From Triplophysa rosa (taxonomy: Eukaryota; Chordata; Actinopteri; Cypriniformes; Nemacheilidae), in NCBI RefSeq assembly GCF_024868665.1, contig NC_079912.1:18687384-18751383 (forward strand): a stretch of 64,000 bases of DNA, in the 5' to 3' direction. The notes below the pieces were generated by a model that ran no database searches, was not told the origin of the DNA, and saw nothing but the letters and a program-made list of their open reading frames with translations. Both the position numbers and the translations under genes were made by a program. Positions 1 to 10,200 of this stretch are shown piece by piece. The number at the start of each line of letters is the position of its first letter. Positions within the stretch are counted from its first letter, which is position 1.

Positions 1-1012
1 TTTAGTGTTTATTTATTGGCTGTGTCCCAGGAAATGAAGTTGCAGACGATATCTACGGCTCAAAATCTAAAACAAACATCCTTTTTTTTTACTTGAATAA
101 GTAATCCTTTTATCGAAAGCAAGGAAGCATCTGATATTGTAAATACATTTGATATCTGTTTGGCAGCTTCGTTGATGTATGCTTACAGAGTACATCAATG
201 TTTACTAAACAAAGCCAACCTGGAAAATTAGCCCAATTTATTCTGGACTAAAGAATTTGTCATCATTTTTGAAGTTGTAGTTCACACAGCAATGTGAACT
301 TTCATGGGGTGGACGAAAATGCTGCCTCTGGCGTCGGAAAACGGACTGTGCCCTCCTACTGATGCGAAGAGCACAGCGCCAGTTGCCAGAGTTTTAAAGG
401 CTTTTGATTAATTGCACCGGAGTGAAACACTTGTCAACTCCTTGTGTTGTCCAATAAATTAGAGGCTCTGGAGACTTCACGCGCTCATTCAGGTGAGGAC
501 CCTGCGTGCGCGCGGACATACATGCGTTCCTATTTTTCACGGTCACCCCGACTATATGTTTTTGCAACGGCAAAGGGACTATTATTTCACTACGGTGGTT
601 TTGCCAAGCAGTGCAACGGATCTCTTATAAGAAAACAAGTTTTCATCCATTGACGTGTGGTTTTCAGGACAGCACTTTAAAGATAAAACAGGTAGTTATT
701 AAGCCTTGAGTATTTCCTAAGGACAACTTTGTCAACGAGAGTGGAATTAAATTATTTTATTAAAACGTAAAAAGCTGCATAGCATGGTGAGCAAAATTTT
801 TACTTTGACATGAACTAAACATGCTTTCTTTTCTTTTTAATTTTATTGTATTTATTTATTATGGCTCACTCAGTTTACTTGAGGCACAATATGTTTCTAC
901 CTCAGTTGTTTTTGTTTCTTCAGTATTCGAGTGCAATGAGACGTTTTTCTAAACTGTTTTAACACGTGCCTTGCTTGACATATGTCATTATGCAGGCTGC
1001 TAAGTAGTTTCA
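1..1012. other. Upstream flank of tcf24, probable 5' UTR and promoter
   Basis: No protein gene is supported here. A GTGAGG donor-like site follows a CAG near 491, and a TTATGCAG acceptor-like site ends near 996, just before the tcf24 start codon. A non-coding first exon spliced to the coding exon is therefore possible. The short open frames at 444-709 show no recognisable protein and are probably chance. Confidence 0.4.
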
Positions 1013-1796
1013 ATGGTTGGAAAGCAGGCGGTCCGTATGGATGGTAATGGTTCTGTGACAGTAATGGATGACAGTCCCGCATCCAGTCCCAACTCGAGCC
1101 CTAGTCCTGACACTCTCTCCGCGGACAGCCAGCGCGCAGAGGCCCTGTCTCGCTCCGGGGTGGTCCAGTCCGGTGGCCTCGGGAGCAGAGGGAGACCCGC
1201 AGCAGCCAACGCGGCGCGCGAAAGGAGTCGCGTGCAGACCCTCAGACACGCGTTCCTCGAGCTACAGAGAACATTGCCGTCTGTGCCACCGGACACCAAA
1301 CTGTCCAAACTTGACGTCTTGATATTGGCAACCACATACATAGCGCATTTAACGAGAACCCTACAAGAGGAAGGGATGGAAGAGGGAGACAACACAAAAC
1401 AAAATGAAGCTTTGAACTCTCTTAAAGGCGATGGATACTTACATCCTGTGAAAGTACGTATTTTATTTCTTCGTTTTTTTCCATGTGCTGCCATGTGATC
1501 ATATATTTTAACATGAATTTTCGATACAGCAAATGTTGAAAATGTCTTCCAAAATAAACTTGAACATATTTTTGGTTCAATCTTTTGAACAGGCTACTTT
1601 AGATTCAAGGTCGAGGTTAAAGCCTAATTTTCAAATGACATGTGCTTTAAGTAGATAATAATTCACTGTATTTTTCTTTGCTTTTTTCTTTCAGAAATGG
1701 CCAATGCGTTCAAGATTATATGTCGGCGCTACTGGCCAGTTCCTGCGTAACTCAAAAGAAAATCAAGGGGCATCTTCATCATCATCACAAATATAA
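1013..1796 (+). CDS. tcf24: Transcription factor 24, basic helix-loop-helix protein
   Basis: Two coding exons (1013-1453 and 1695-1796) join in phase 0 to give about 180 residues. The intron is GTACGT...CAG. A bHLH domain lies at roughly residues 64-120: the basic stretch [17 protein letters not shown], helix 1, a loop with [12 protein letters not shown], and helix 2 [13 protein letters not shown]. The C-terminal KWPMRSRLY...GATGQFL motif on exon 2 is shared with TCF24 as I recall it and separates this from other TCF21/23-like factors. The product should be a nuclear class II bHLH factor that dimerises with E proteins. Its neighbours snhg6, mcmdc2 and sgk3 match the human TCF24 locus. The C-terminus ends in a short serine run (SSSSS). 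An AATAAA lies at 2039-2044. A purely exon-1 reading to 1497 would be an unspliced artefact. Confidence 0.9.
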
Positions 1797-2519
1797 ATAT
1801 TTGCACTTAAGTTTTTTTTTTGAGGTAATAACTGAAATGAAGGTTAAACTTGTAGGCTACTCGTTGGACTTTCGGAGAACCACACGACAGGAATTGTGTT
1901 GTATAGGCTTGAAACAAGACAACGCTGAAGGGGTTTGGAAATAACTCTTCGCTAAAAGGAGAAAACTTTGAACGATGCCATTCAGACAAACTGATTTCCA
2001 TATTTATATATCCTAATTATTTCAAATGTGTAAATAAGAATAAAATATTAAACGTGTGTTTTGTAAGTAAAGTTAAAACTAGTTCTCTTGGATCGCTGTT
2101 TAGACTTGTGTACTCTGCAGTTCTGTACTTGTTGGTACCTTGTATGCCGAAATTCCGTGTGTTAATGAGCTGTCATGCTTGAACTGTTAGCTATGCACTT
2201 TCTGTTACAACATTTGCACTAAATGCATGTGTGAATAACTTAACATTCGTCATGTGAAGTGGTCTGTCACAATCGCAACAAAATATCACGAGCCCCTTTT
2301 CTTAGGTCTTCCCTCTATTTCACGTGAATAGTTGCTAGTGTATGTGGAATGGTCAATAAAATAAAAATATTCTTAAACTGTAATTGCATTGATTTCAAGA
2401 TTATTATTATTATTATATACCTAAACGAAACCATTAACAATATTACGACGAGAAAAATGGGAGTTTTTTTCCTTAGGAATTACTGGGTGCAAAATATTTC
2501 ACATACAGTAAATGAGGTA
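1797..2519. other. tcf24 3' UTR and spacer
   Basis: The segment to about 2060 is probably the tcf24 3' UTR, ending near the AATAAA at 2039. A short TTA microsatellite lies at about 2401-2416. I see no gene in the remainder. Confidence 0.5.
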
Positions 2520-3391
2520 CACTCAAAAAAATGATTTTACGATACTGTTCACTTTATTTAAACAATTAATTTTGTTTTAACACCATTGTATTAGGTTTTA
2601 TGTTCAAACACAATTGCATTGTGTTAAACGGACTAAAAACAGTAATGCTTTGGCTTAACTAAATGTTTACATTTTAAATTAACATGTTTCAATCAAGTAG
2701 ATCAAAATCATATTTGATGCTTGTTCAATGTACTAAAATAAATCAAGTTAACACAACATAAATGAATTTAGTTGTATTAAAGTAGCGTTATTAACTAGGA
2801 ACAGGATTTCCACTTCCCATCATGCTTTGCACGGGGCTGAATAGGGAGAGTAAAAGTTGCAATAAAATGTTATTTTATACATCTTTTATCAAAATGATGA
2901 AACACGGATATTTGTTCATGTTTAATACTCTTTTATGTTTGTATTTAAAAGAGTTTCTGGTGTGTTAATGTTTTTGGGGGGTTACCATTGTGGTAAAGTG
3001 TAGAGCATGTGCTTGGGTTGAGGACCTGCTAACCAGATTTAAAATTGCTTTAATAAAAAAGCAGGTACTTGGGGTATGCCGAAAGTTTAACAAAACCAAC
3101 TTCTGGCTAACTCCGAACAATAAGAGCTTTATTTAGCTTATTTAGTGTGTTAAAAATAACAGCTGGTTCCACATAATGGAAACATGTTATCGCTACTTAA
3201 ATACTTTTAGTAGGATGAACTTATTTGATTCAAGTTATTTGGACATTATTTGGACATGGTTGTTTAAGTTTACTCAGTTCAGTTTAGTTCGTTTTACATT
3301 AAGTATTTGAGTAGAGATAACATATTTCAGTTGTGTGGAACCACTGTCCATAATTTAATTATGTTCGTTTAAAGTATAATTTTTTTCAGTG
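2520..3391. mobile_element. Non-autonomous DNA transposon with TA target site
   Basis: The ends are inverted repeats: CACTCAAAAAAATGAT at the left and the complement of CACTGAAAAAAATTAT at the right, each flanked by TA (2518-2519 and 3392-3393). A TA duplication suggests mobilisation by a Tc1/mariner-type transposase. No transposase is encoded. A second, internal inverted repeat of about 40 bp has arms near 3165-3204 and 3303-3342. Confidence 0.6.
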
Positions 3392-3393
3392 TA

Positions 3394-3969
3394 GGCCTAC
3401 ATGTCTTTATAATTGCTTTGTTATCATTTTAATACACAGCTTTTGTCTTCACGTTGATTTCGGTGCTTATTCATGAAAACATAATTTCAAAGTTTTTAAT
3501 CATGTCACTAAAAGATTGTGGGTGCAGTTATAATGTTTATCGCTATTCAAATACTGTTGGTCACTGTAAGACAAAAGTTTGTCTATGCAAGACCTGCAGC
3601 CTACATCAGCTCGTATTTAGCCTATTTTTATATATATTTTGAATGGATGAGGCATGTTTAAATGAGTTTAAGCAGTGAAAAATTATAGAAAATAAAGTAA
3701 TAAAATATACTGTAGAGTGATCATGGTAAGCAAATCACGCATTTAAGTCATTAACGTTACTGTTATTTAACCAAATCATAGGAGGATCCTCATTTAAATT
3801 AAGTCTTTATTATCACTGCGTATAAATGTGTCAATAAAAGTGTGCGAGACGCATATTTTTGTGTTATTTTCAATTCAGATCAATGCGCACGCAACTTCTC
3901 ATTTCAGTGAAATACGCATGTGCTCACACAAGGAAGTTCCCTTTAAAAGGTGAAGTACGCATGCGCAAC
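3394..3969. other. Spacer between MITE and snhg6-like promoter
   Basis: AT-rich sequence with no supported gene, RNA or repeat of its own. The open frame at 3454-3642 is short and resembles nothing I recognise. Confidence 0.4.
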
Positions 3970-3981
3970 CTCCTTTTCTCC
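3970..3981 (+). promoter_or_regulatory. Putative 5'TOP / TCT initiator of snhg6-like gene
   Basis: A run of pyrimidines (CTCCTTTTCTCC) lies about 55 nt before a good donor. Host genes of intronic snoRNAs typically start with a terminal oligopyrimidine tract, so this is the likely transcription start. The assignment is by analogy; no transcript evidence is available. Confidence 0.45.
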
Positions 3982-5286
3982 GCAGGCGAGGAAGAAGTGT
4001 ATGCTCGTGCTGCACATTGCACTAGTGAACCGAGGTAAATTTCGCTTTTGATAACATTTAATCTAACTTCTTCACAGAAATAAATGTGCGTGTCTGCTTT
4101 ATGTTGTATTAGCCTACTCTGCGTAGGAAGAAGCTCGTGCGCAAATGTTCCAGGTTTGGCCACGTGGTTGGTCCACGAGGATCATTAAACTTGCACATAG
4201 TGAATTTAATCGGTGCTTCACTCTCATACATGATATTAATTATTATATGTAGTAGCATTTGCTTTCGTATTTCAAAATACTAAGATAATTTGAGCCCATT
4301 TTTTATCCTATCAATGTTTTTCACGAGTCATTAGGCCTTAATGCTTCGTATTTATGTATGCAAGTAATGCATTAAGTTTAAAGGTTAATGTTACTTGACC
4401 CCGTTTTTAAGAGGATCAGCTTGTTTCTTCACGTGTTTAAATGCTTACAAGAGTGAATTCACGTGTACACTTGAAATGTAGTTTTTATAAATCGGTTTTA
4501 ATTGGTATGTTTCTTTACCAACAATGACTTGATGTGAAACAAAATAGATTCAGAAGTTGTAAGAGTGTGAAGCTCGCTACCGCTTCTATTCATGACAAGA
4601 TGTCTGATCAATAATGTGTATATATGTGATGCGCAAAATCAGATTATGCTGTAATCATGACACATCCAAGAAAGGGTTTTAAGAATCCCTGGAGGATTGC
4701 AATAAATCATTTTGTCAGATGTGTGTCCCAGTTTCAGTGATAAATTGCCCCTTTGCCATTTGCTCAGGACTGTGCTCTGTCCATATAGGTCTGCTGTCCC
4801 CTGTGTGGCCTTGCTAGTTTGGGAATGCTCTTTATATGGCCTAGATGGGGTACTCTGGGATTTGACTCCCTTGAAGGTGCTGTGGTCTTGGTAAAGGTCC
4901 TGACCTTGAGTTGAACTAGCGTTGTCCACGCTTTTGTGCTGGTGTGGGAGGATCTACTCTCAAGCTGTGTTACATGTACCCTTTGACCTGTAGTGCATCA
5001 GTCATCTTTTTGAGATGGGATTGAGTTTTTTTGTTTATTGGCGCTTATCTCAGTGCTGCTTATTTGAGGTAGCACAAAATCAATAGACCGAACAAATTAA
5101 TGACCATTATAGGGAGCTCTGTCTTATGTCATGACGTTTCTGTTTTTGTTGCATCACAGAGAAACCAAATGAAGATGTTTGTTGCAGGCGGTCAAGAGGA
5201 CCATTGTAAAGGTAACTTAAGTAGCTAAATTGATCTTGTGTAAATTAAAAAATGTGAATAAGATGACTAGAAAGCAAAACTGTCCA

Positions 5287-5345
5287 TTAGTGATGATTTT
5301 TTTACACCGTTTACCCGTCAGACCTGATTGGATTGTTGGAAAAAG
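5287..5345 (+). pseudogene. Truncated SNORD87-like snoRNA copy 1
   Basis: A C box (TGATGA, 5291-5296) and the guide-like ACACCGTTTACCCGTCAGACC are present. Compared with the complete copies, the sequence jumps from ATTGTTGG directly to AAAAAGGTGC, removing the TGACACTGTGAC segment, the D box CTGA and the 3' terminal stem. It is probably not a functional box C/D RNA. Confidence 0.6.
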
Positions 5346-5560
5346 GTGCAAATGTATTTATCCTATCCTTCCCTCATCCGATTACTTGATTGACACCGGA
5401 AAAGGATGACGTGAGAACCATATCTTAAGCAATAAGGTAATTTTCTTTATCTATAATGTAGTCGCTTTGCGGATGTCTTCGCACTTTATCTATCATACCA
5501 GATTATGCTGATACTGTGCCTATACATGCTAACTTTATGTATTTTTGGTCAGAATGCTTG

Positions 5561-5641
5561 TTGCAGTGATGATTTCACATTTTTACGCCGTTTACCCATC
5601 AGACCAAATTGGGTTGTTGACACTGTGACTTTCTGAAGCAA
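5561..5641 (+). ncRNA. snord87: Box C/D snoRNA, SNORD87 type, copy 2
   Basis: The terminal stem TTGC/GCAA encloses the C box TGATGA (5567-5572) and the D box CTGA (5633-5636). The guide stretch ACGCCGTTTACCCAT is followed by CAGA, a degenerate D' box, with the same spacing as GCCGTTTACCCAG-CTGA in human SNORD87 as I recall it. By family knowledge it guides 2'-O-methylation of 28S rRNA. It lies in an intron of the snhg6-like host, 73 nt upstream of the next exon. Confidence 0.82.
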
Positions 5642-5888
5642 CAGCATGCAGAGTAATTGACTGTCCTGTAGTCCATCTAAAAAAGGTGCTAATGTATTTA
5701 TTTCCTTCACACAGATTACTCTATTGGCAATGGAAAAAGGATGATGTGAGAGTCGCATCTTAAGGAATAAGGTAATTTTCTTCTTGGTTTGTCTAAAATA
5801 TATTTGCTTGACGAGTTTGCCATCACACTCCATCAGACCAGATTTTTCACATCATATGTTAAGATGACGTTTTTTTGGTCAATGCTTG

Positions 5889-5970
5889 TTGCAAGTGATG
5901 AATTCTCATTTTTACGCCGTTTACCCATCAGACCAGATTGGGTTGTTGACACTGTGACTCTCTGAAGCAA
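5889..5970 (+). ncRNA. snord87: Box C/D snoRNA, SNORD87 type, copy 3
   Basis: It has the same layout as the other complete copies: stem TTGC (5889-5892) and GCAA (5967-5970), C box TGATGA at 5896-5901, guide ACGCCGTTTACCCATCAGACC, and D box CTGA at 5962-5965. One base is inserted between the 5' stem and the C box relative to copy 2, and a few substitutions follow the C box. The guide itself is unchanged. Confidence 0.82.
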
Positions 5971-6253
5971 CAGCATGCAGCGTTAATAACTATCCTGTAG
6001 TCCATCTAAAAAGGTGCTAATGAATTTATCCAAATTTTTTACCAGGTTACTGTATTGCCACTGGCAAAGGATGACATGAATCGCATCTTAAGCAATAAGG
6101 TAATTTTCTTTGAACCTATAATATAGTGGCTTTACAAGTGTCTTCTTCGCACTATCCATCGGACCAATTTTTGTGACACTGTATCTGTAGATCCCTTATC
6201 CCAGATGTTTCACAGAAAATGTACCTTAATGTTTTTTTTGGTCAGAATGCTTG

Positions 6254-6334
6254 TTGCAGTGATGATTTCACATTTTTATGCCGTTTACCCATCAGACCAG
6301 ATTGGGTTGTTGACACTGTGACTTTCTGAAGCAA
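6254..6334 (+). ncRNA. snord87: Box C/D snoRNA, SNORD87 type, copy 4
   Basis: The stem TTGC (6254-6257)/GCAA (6331-6334), C box TGATGA (6260-6265) and D box CTGA (6326-6329) are intact. The guide reads ATGCCGTTTACCCATCAGACC, one transition away from copies 2 and 3. It precedes the last host exon. Confidence 0.82.
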
Positions 6335-6579
6335 CAGCAGAACTGTTCACTGCTTAGCAGTGCCTTTAAAATATTTCATGGTACTAATGAAATCATCGTC
6401 TGTCCCCACACCAGAGTAAAGAATTGCTAGTGAAGAAGGCTAATGAGGATGACTGGCTCCTGAAGAAGGTGATTGGTTTCACCCTTCTGCAAACGATGTT
6501 GTTGTAATGTAACAGTGGTAGCTTGAGATTAAATAAATCTTTTTACAGAATGTAACCTAGTTGTATATTGTGTAATGCC

Positions 6580-6650
6580 TGACATGATGAATTTCACGTT
6601 TTGGCTGTTTACTCGACAGATTTGATAAAGCTATGACACTTATTTTAGAT
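6580..6650 (+). pseudogene. Diverged SNORD87-like remnant (copy 5)
   Basis: A TGATGA at 6585-6590 is followed by ATTTCACGTTTTGGCTGTTTACTCGACAGA, which lines up with the C box and guide of the complete copies. Later, CTATGACACTTATTTT matches the segment before the D box, but no CTGA or closing stem is found. It lies beyond the AATAAA of the host gene. It is probably a relic of one more duplicated unit. Confidence 0.45.
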
Positions 6651-6768
6651 TTTGAATTGGACAAAGTTTAAGTTATGTTAACTGACAATATTGAACTATT
6701 CTTTTTGTCTTGACTGACGCAGCCATGCAATTTGGTGGATGTGTGGAAAATGCATCCTGGCAAAGCAT

Positions 6769-7114
6769 TAGGGCTGTGCAATTAATCGAAAATTAATCGT
6801 AATCGTCAATTTTGGCCTTCAACAATTACAAAAACAAAATAATCGAGGTAAAACGATTATTGTGCCACATTCCATTTTGCAAGGATCCTCTCTTTTCTTG
6901 TGGTATAAATCCACAGCGCACCCCTTTCCTTTACAGTGGTTCAGCTATGCTATTTCTTTACATTTATTTTCAGTTGAATTTACAGTTTAAAAGCAAAATT
7001 ATTTATTTTCTATGTTGTTTTAAAAGTTAATGAGTAATCGTGTTAAATAATCGGGATCTCAATATTGGCCAAAATAATCGTGATTATGTTTTTTGTCATA
7101 ATCGAGCAGCCCTA
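6769..7114. mobile_element. hAT-type MITE, copy A
   Basis: The ends TAGGGCTGTGCAATTAATCG and CGAGCAGCCCTA are terminal inverted repeats. An exact 8-bp target duplication, CAAAGCAT, flanks the element (6761-6768 and 7115-7122), which is the hAT signature. The element is 346 bp without a transposase. A second copy lies at 61174-61508. The open frame at 6812-7030 is internal to the MITE and not a gene. Confidence 0.8.
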
Positions 7115-7279
7115 CAAAGCATGATTACTGATTACTTGAGGCATTTTCAGCTTGTTTCTGAACGCATGTGAAAACCCTAAGATGATTGTTGAACCTTTAG
7201 ACCAAGTCAATGTAGTAAATGATTCATGCTACAAGTATTATTATTGTGTACATCAACGTTTCTGTAAAGTACCTTGATC

Positions 7280-10200
7280 CTATTCCTCTACAATGCAGGT
7301 TGCATAGGTGTGCACAAAATCCAAGATTTGCTTGCGGAATTTTTCCAGGGTAACGTCTCTGTAGTGCAGGGAGTCCAGGTCATGTAGAGCACAGGGAAAC
7401 ACTGCATCGGGTGGAAATACAAGCGTAGAGGCCCCTGTGTTGCCAAGACAAGTCCCAAACTTGAAATAACCTATGGTAAGGTGATATTGACTCCAAACTT
7501 GTAATGATATGATTAAGTTGTGGTCCAATAAATAAAAAAATACTAAATTCTTGTCCTTGTTATAATTTTTTAAAGTTCAGTATATTTTGTAGTTGTAAGT
7601 TAACTTGTGAAACTGAATTGTGAACGAACCATGCTTTAGGGTGACTGAACTTTCACACAACAATACTGCAATGACAGCATCTTCCTCTAGAACTTGTGTT
7701 CTCAAGCTGAGTTTAGCATGCGCTTGGGCCATGGAAATCCTGTCGGAACAGGTAAACAAACGAAATGCATAATGAAATTTTTTTAGCCAATTTATGCTTG
7801 TCTTGCATGGTTTTAAGATTTCCATTACTGTCAGCATAACTAAAAAATTACTCTGCATAACTGAATGTTTTTTTATTTTGGTCTGCAAACAAGAACAGGC
7901 TATTGTTGAAGCCTCCTCTAGGTTTACAGGCAGTGTAAACTGTATTTTAACATTAAAGCCTAGGAAAAAATATTTCTTAATTTTTTTATGCCATAAAACA
8001 AATTTCTGATATAATACAACACTGGGACAAATTGACTTGTCTTATGGCAGTGCTCCATCTAGTGGTACAATATAGCAACTTTATTGAGTTACAATCATTC
8101 AAATACTGTAACAAACTATGTTTGTGTAATGAACTGTATGACTCTGCAGTACTTACAGAAGTTTTATGGAAGTGACTGAGACAGACGAGCATTGTGTTGA
8201 GTGTGATCGAACCCTTCGACTAGCCATGTAATAACCATGGATCATCTTTTCAGCTGTGGGACTCATGTCCACCTTTAAGTCCCTTGCTTGAGCCAAAAGC
8301 TGAAAACAAAACGACTTTGGCGTCAACAATTGCTGCCTATTTTCATTTAACCAACTTTAAAATCATACTTTACACCACTTCAATCATAATTTAACCATTA
8401 ATTCAGATGACCTAATATAAAATGCATGTGATGGGGTCACTCAACCTCTTTATAATCTTGTGTAGTAAACTGCATGCATGCTGGATAAAGGGGCTCTCCT
8501 GGAAGGATGGCCTGCCTTAGGGTGTGCACTGCCATGGACAGGAGTAGAGGATCGCTGCTTGTTTCTCGACACTGAACTACGAGACCAAATGCCTCTGCGA
8601 GCTGAAGCGGAACTGAACCCATTTCCTACAGTTGTCATAAATATGTCATTATAAGACAAGCAAATGCTATAAAATGATAACTTCTGACTGAAACAATAAC
8701 ATTAGGGAAATGAAAGTCATTGTCTAGATAATTTTGAGTAACTGGGGTGAGATTAAGGCAAACGGGCTTAAAGAACGTTCCTAAAATAGATGCCATTGTC
8801 TGTGTTTCCTGTTCCCAAATACAGAAAGAGGCGGGGTAATCTACTAAGCGTTCCAGCATTCCTTTTACATCTAATCAGTCTTTTAATATGTATGACTATA
8901 AAAGTCCAACAATAACATTCTGTTCTCTGAATAAAAGCCAAGTTTGATTAAAATAACATATGACGTAAACCTACCACAGCACCCAGCACTGCATTATCAC
9001 ATTTAGCTGTCCTCTTGGAGGGGCAAGCAGCATCAGCTAGGGCCCAGAAGTTACATTGGATGGGAAAGGAGATCTGCTGGTCCATATCATCACCATATTT
9101 TTTTCCAGGAATGAAGACAGACACAGTCCGGTTTTCAAGAGCTAAAGAATATTGGAGAAACAGCACAGAGACGTAACAACTTCGCTTGTTAACGTGGTCT
9201 GTTTTTTCTGCCTTTTTGAAAATACAATATAAGTTATCTAATAAGACCATTCATAAAGTATTGTGATTATTTGGCACCAGATTGAAGCACTTCCAGCTTG
9301 TCTCTCTTGTAGCACGTGAGGTCTCCCAGAAGGCAGATTCCTCCAGTTGCCAGCAGAGCTGAACCTGCATGCATGTTGGCAGTACCTGCTCCATGTTCAT
9401 CTCTAGATAAAGATGCCAACAGCTCTCCTGTAGGTGCGTGTAGAATGCCTCGCGAGGACAACGGCAGGCTAGATCTCATTAACCTGCGAAGAAGAAAAAA
9501 ACATTTAGAAGTCAAATAATTTATGATGATTATCTAAAAGCAAACAGGTTTGAAGACATACCTGTCAATGATTAGTGTGTCACTGGTGAGAGCGAGCACA
9601 TCCAGGTGGTTGGGAGCATCTGGAATATCCTCACTTTGTACCAAGCTAAGTAGTATCCCCAGTTTCAGTGTGTTGTAGAGTCCAGGTGGAATCACGGGGG
9701 AACCAAACGAGTTAGCTACAACGGCAGTGAACCTCCATGGGGAGCAGGCAGAGGCAGCCAGCAGGTTCTGGAAGTTTTTGCTAACCACACAGGGGCCTGT
9801 GAGCGGCAGTCAGGAACAAATTACTTTGACGTGCTGTGAATATGGTTGGTTGTTTTGATAACATCAAAAGTCAAAACAAGACCTTACATTTGGGGGTCCA
9901 CGGCTGGACACTGCAAGCCTCTACACTCCATGTTACACTGGGCCACTGGTGCACATGGGCTGGAATCCCCACAACTCGGTACAGATGGCCAATTCTCATG
10001 GAGTCACACAGTTCATCTAATTACATTAAGGAAAACAAAACAATGACAGTTGGGGATTGGTCTTTACTTATTATATGAGAAACTCACCACCTCTATGGCT
10101 GCCAAGAGAAACACTGCAGGCTCTTTTAAACAATGATTCCTCTATGACTTCCACAAACTAATGAGTGTACCTTACGTTTATTAACACGTATGTTCAGTAA

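Larger units (their letters stand above)
3970..6550 (+). ncRNA. snhg6: SNHG6-like snoRNA host gene
   Basis: This is a spliced non-coding host gene by position (between tcf24 and mcmdc2, as in human) and by its intronic SNORD87-type snoRNAs. A pyrimidine-rich CTCCTTTTCTCC near 3970-3981 looks like a 5'TOP start. Exon 1 would end at 4034 (GAG before GTAAAT). Further exons are proposed at 5160-5211, 5715-5771, 6046-6099 and 6415 to about 6550, with AATAAA at 6532-6537. The repeated exons are mutually similar and all end AATAAG before GTAATTTTC. No long conserved reading frame spans the exons. A related exon copy at 5381-5437 lacks an AG immediately before it and may be skipped. Exon boundaries are inferred from splice consensus and inter-copy similarity; the exact start and end are uncertain. 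Confidence 0.75.

Noticed and set aside
1000..1494. Long minus-strand open frame opposite tcf24
   Set aside because: It is an antisense shadow of the GC-rich bHLH exon with no recognisable domain.
5150..6700. CRISPR-like array, suggested by regularly spaced repeats
   Set aside because: The repeats are 80-nt box C/D snoRNAs and host exons with splice sites in a vertebrate gene; there are no short uniform repeats or unique spacers.
6812..7030. 72-codon open frame
   Set aside because: It is wholly inside the hAT-type MITE (6769-7114).
8635..8859. Minus-strand open frame that could be an mcmdc2 exon
   Set aside because: Exons 8975-9141 and 8446-8625 join in phase 0 and align to human without a gap, so this is intron.
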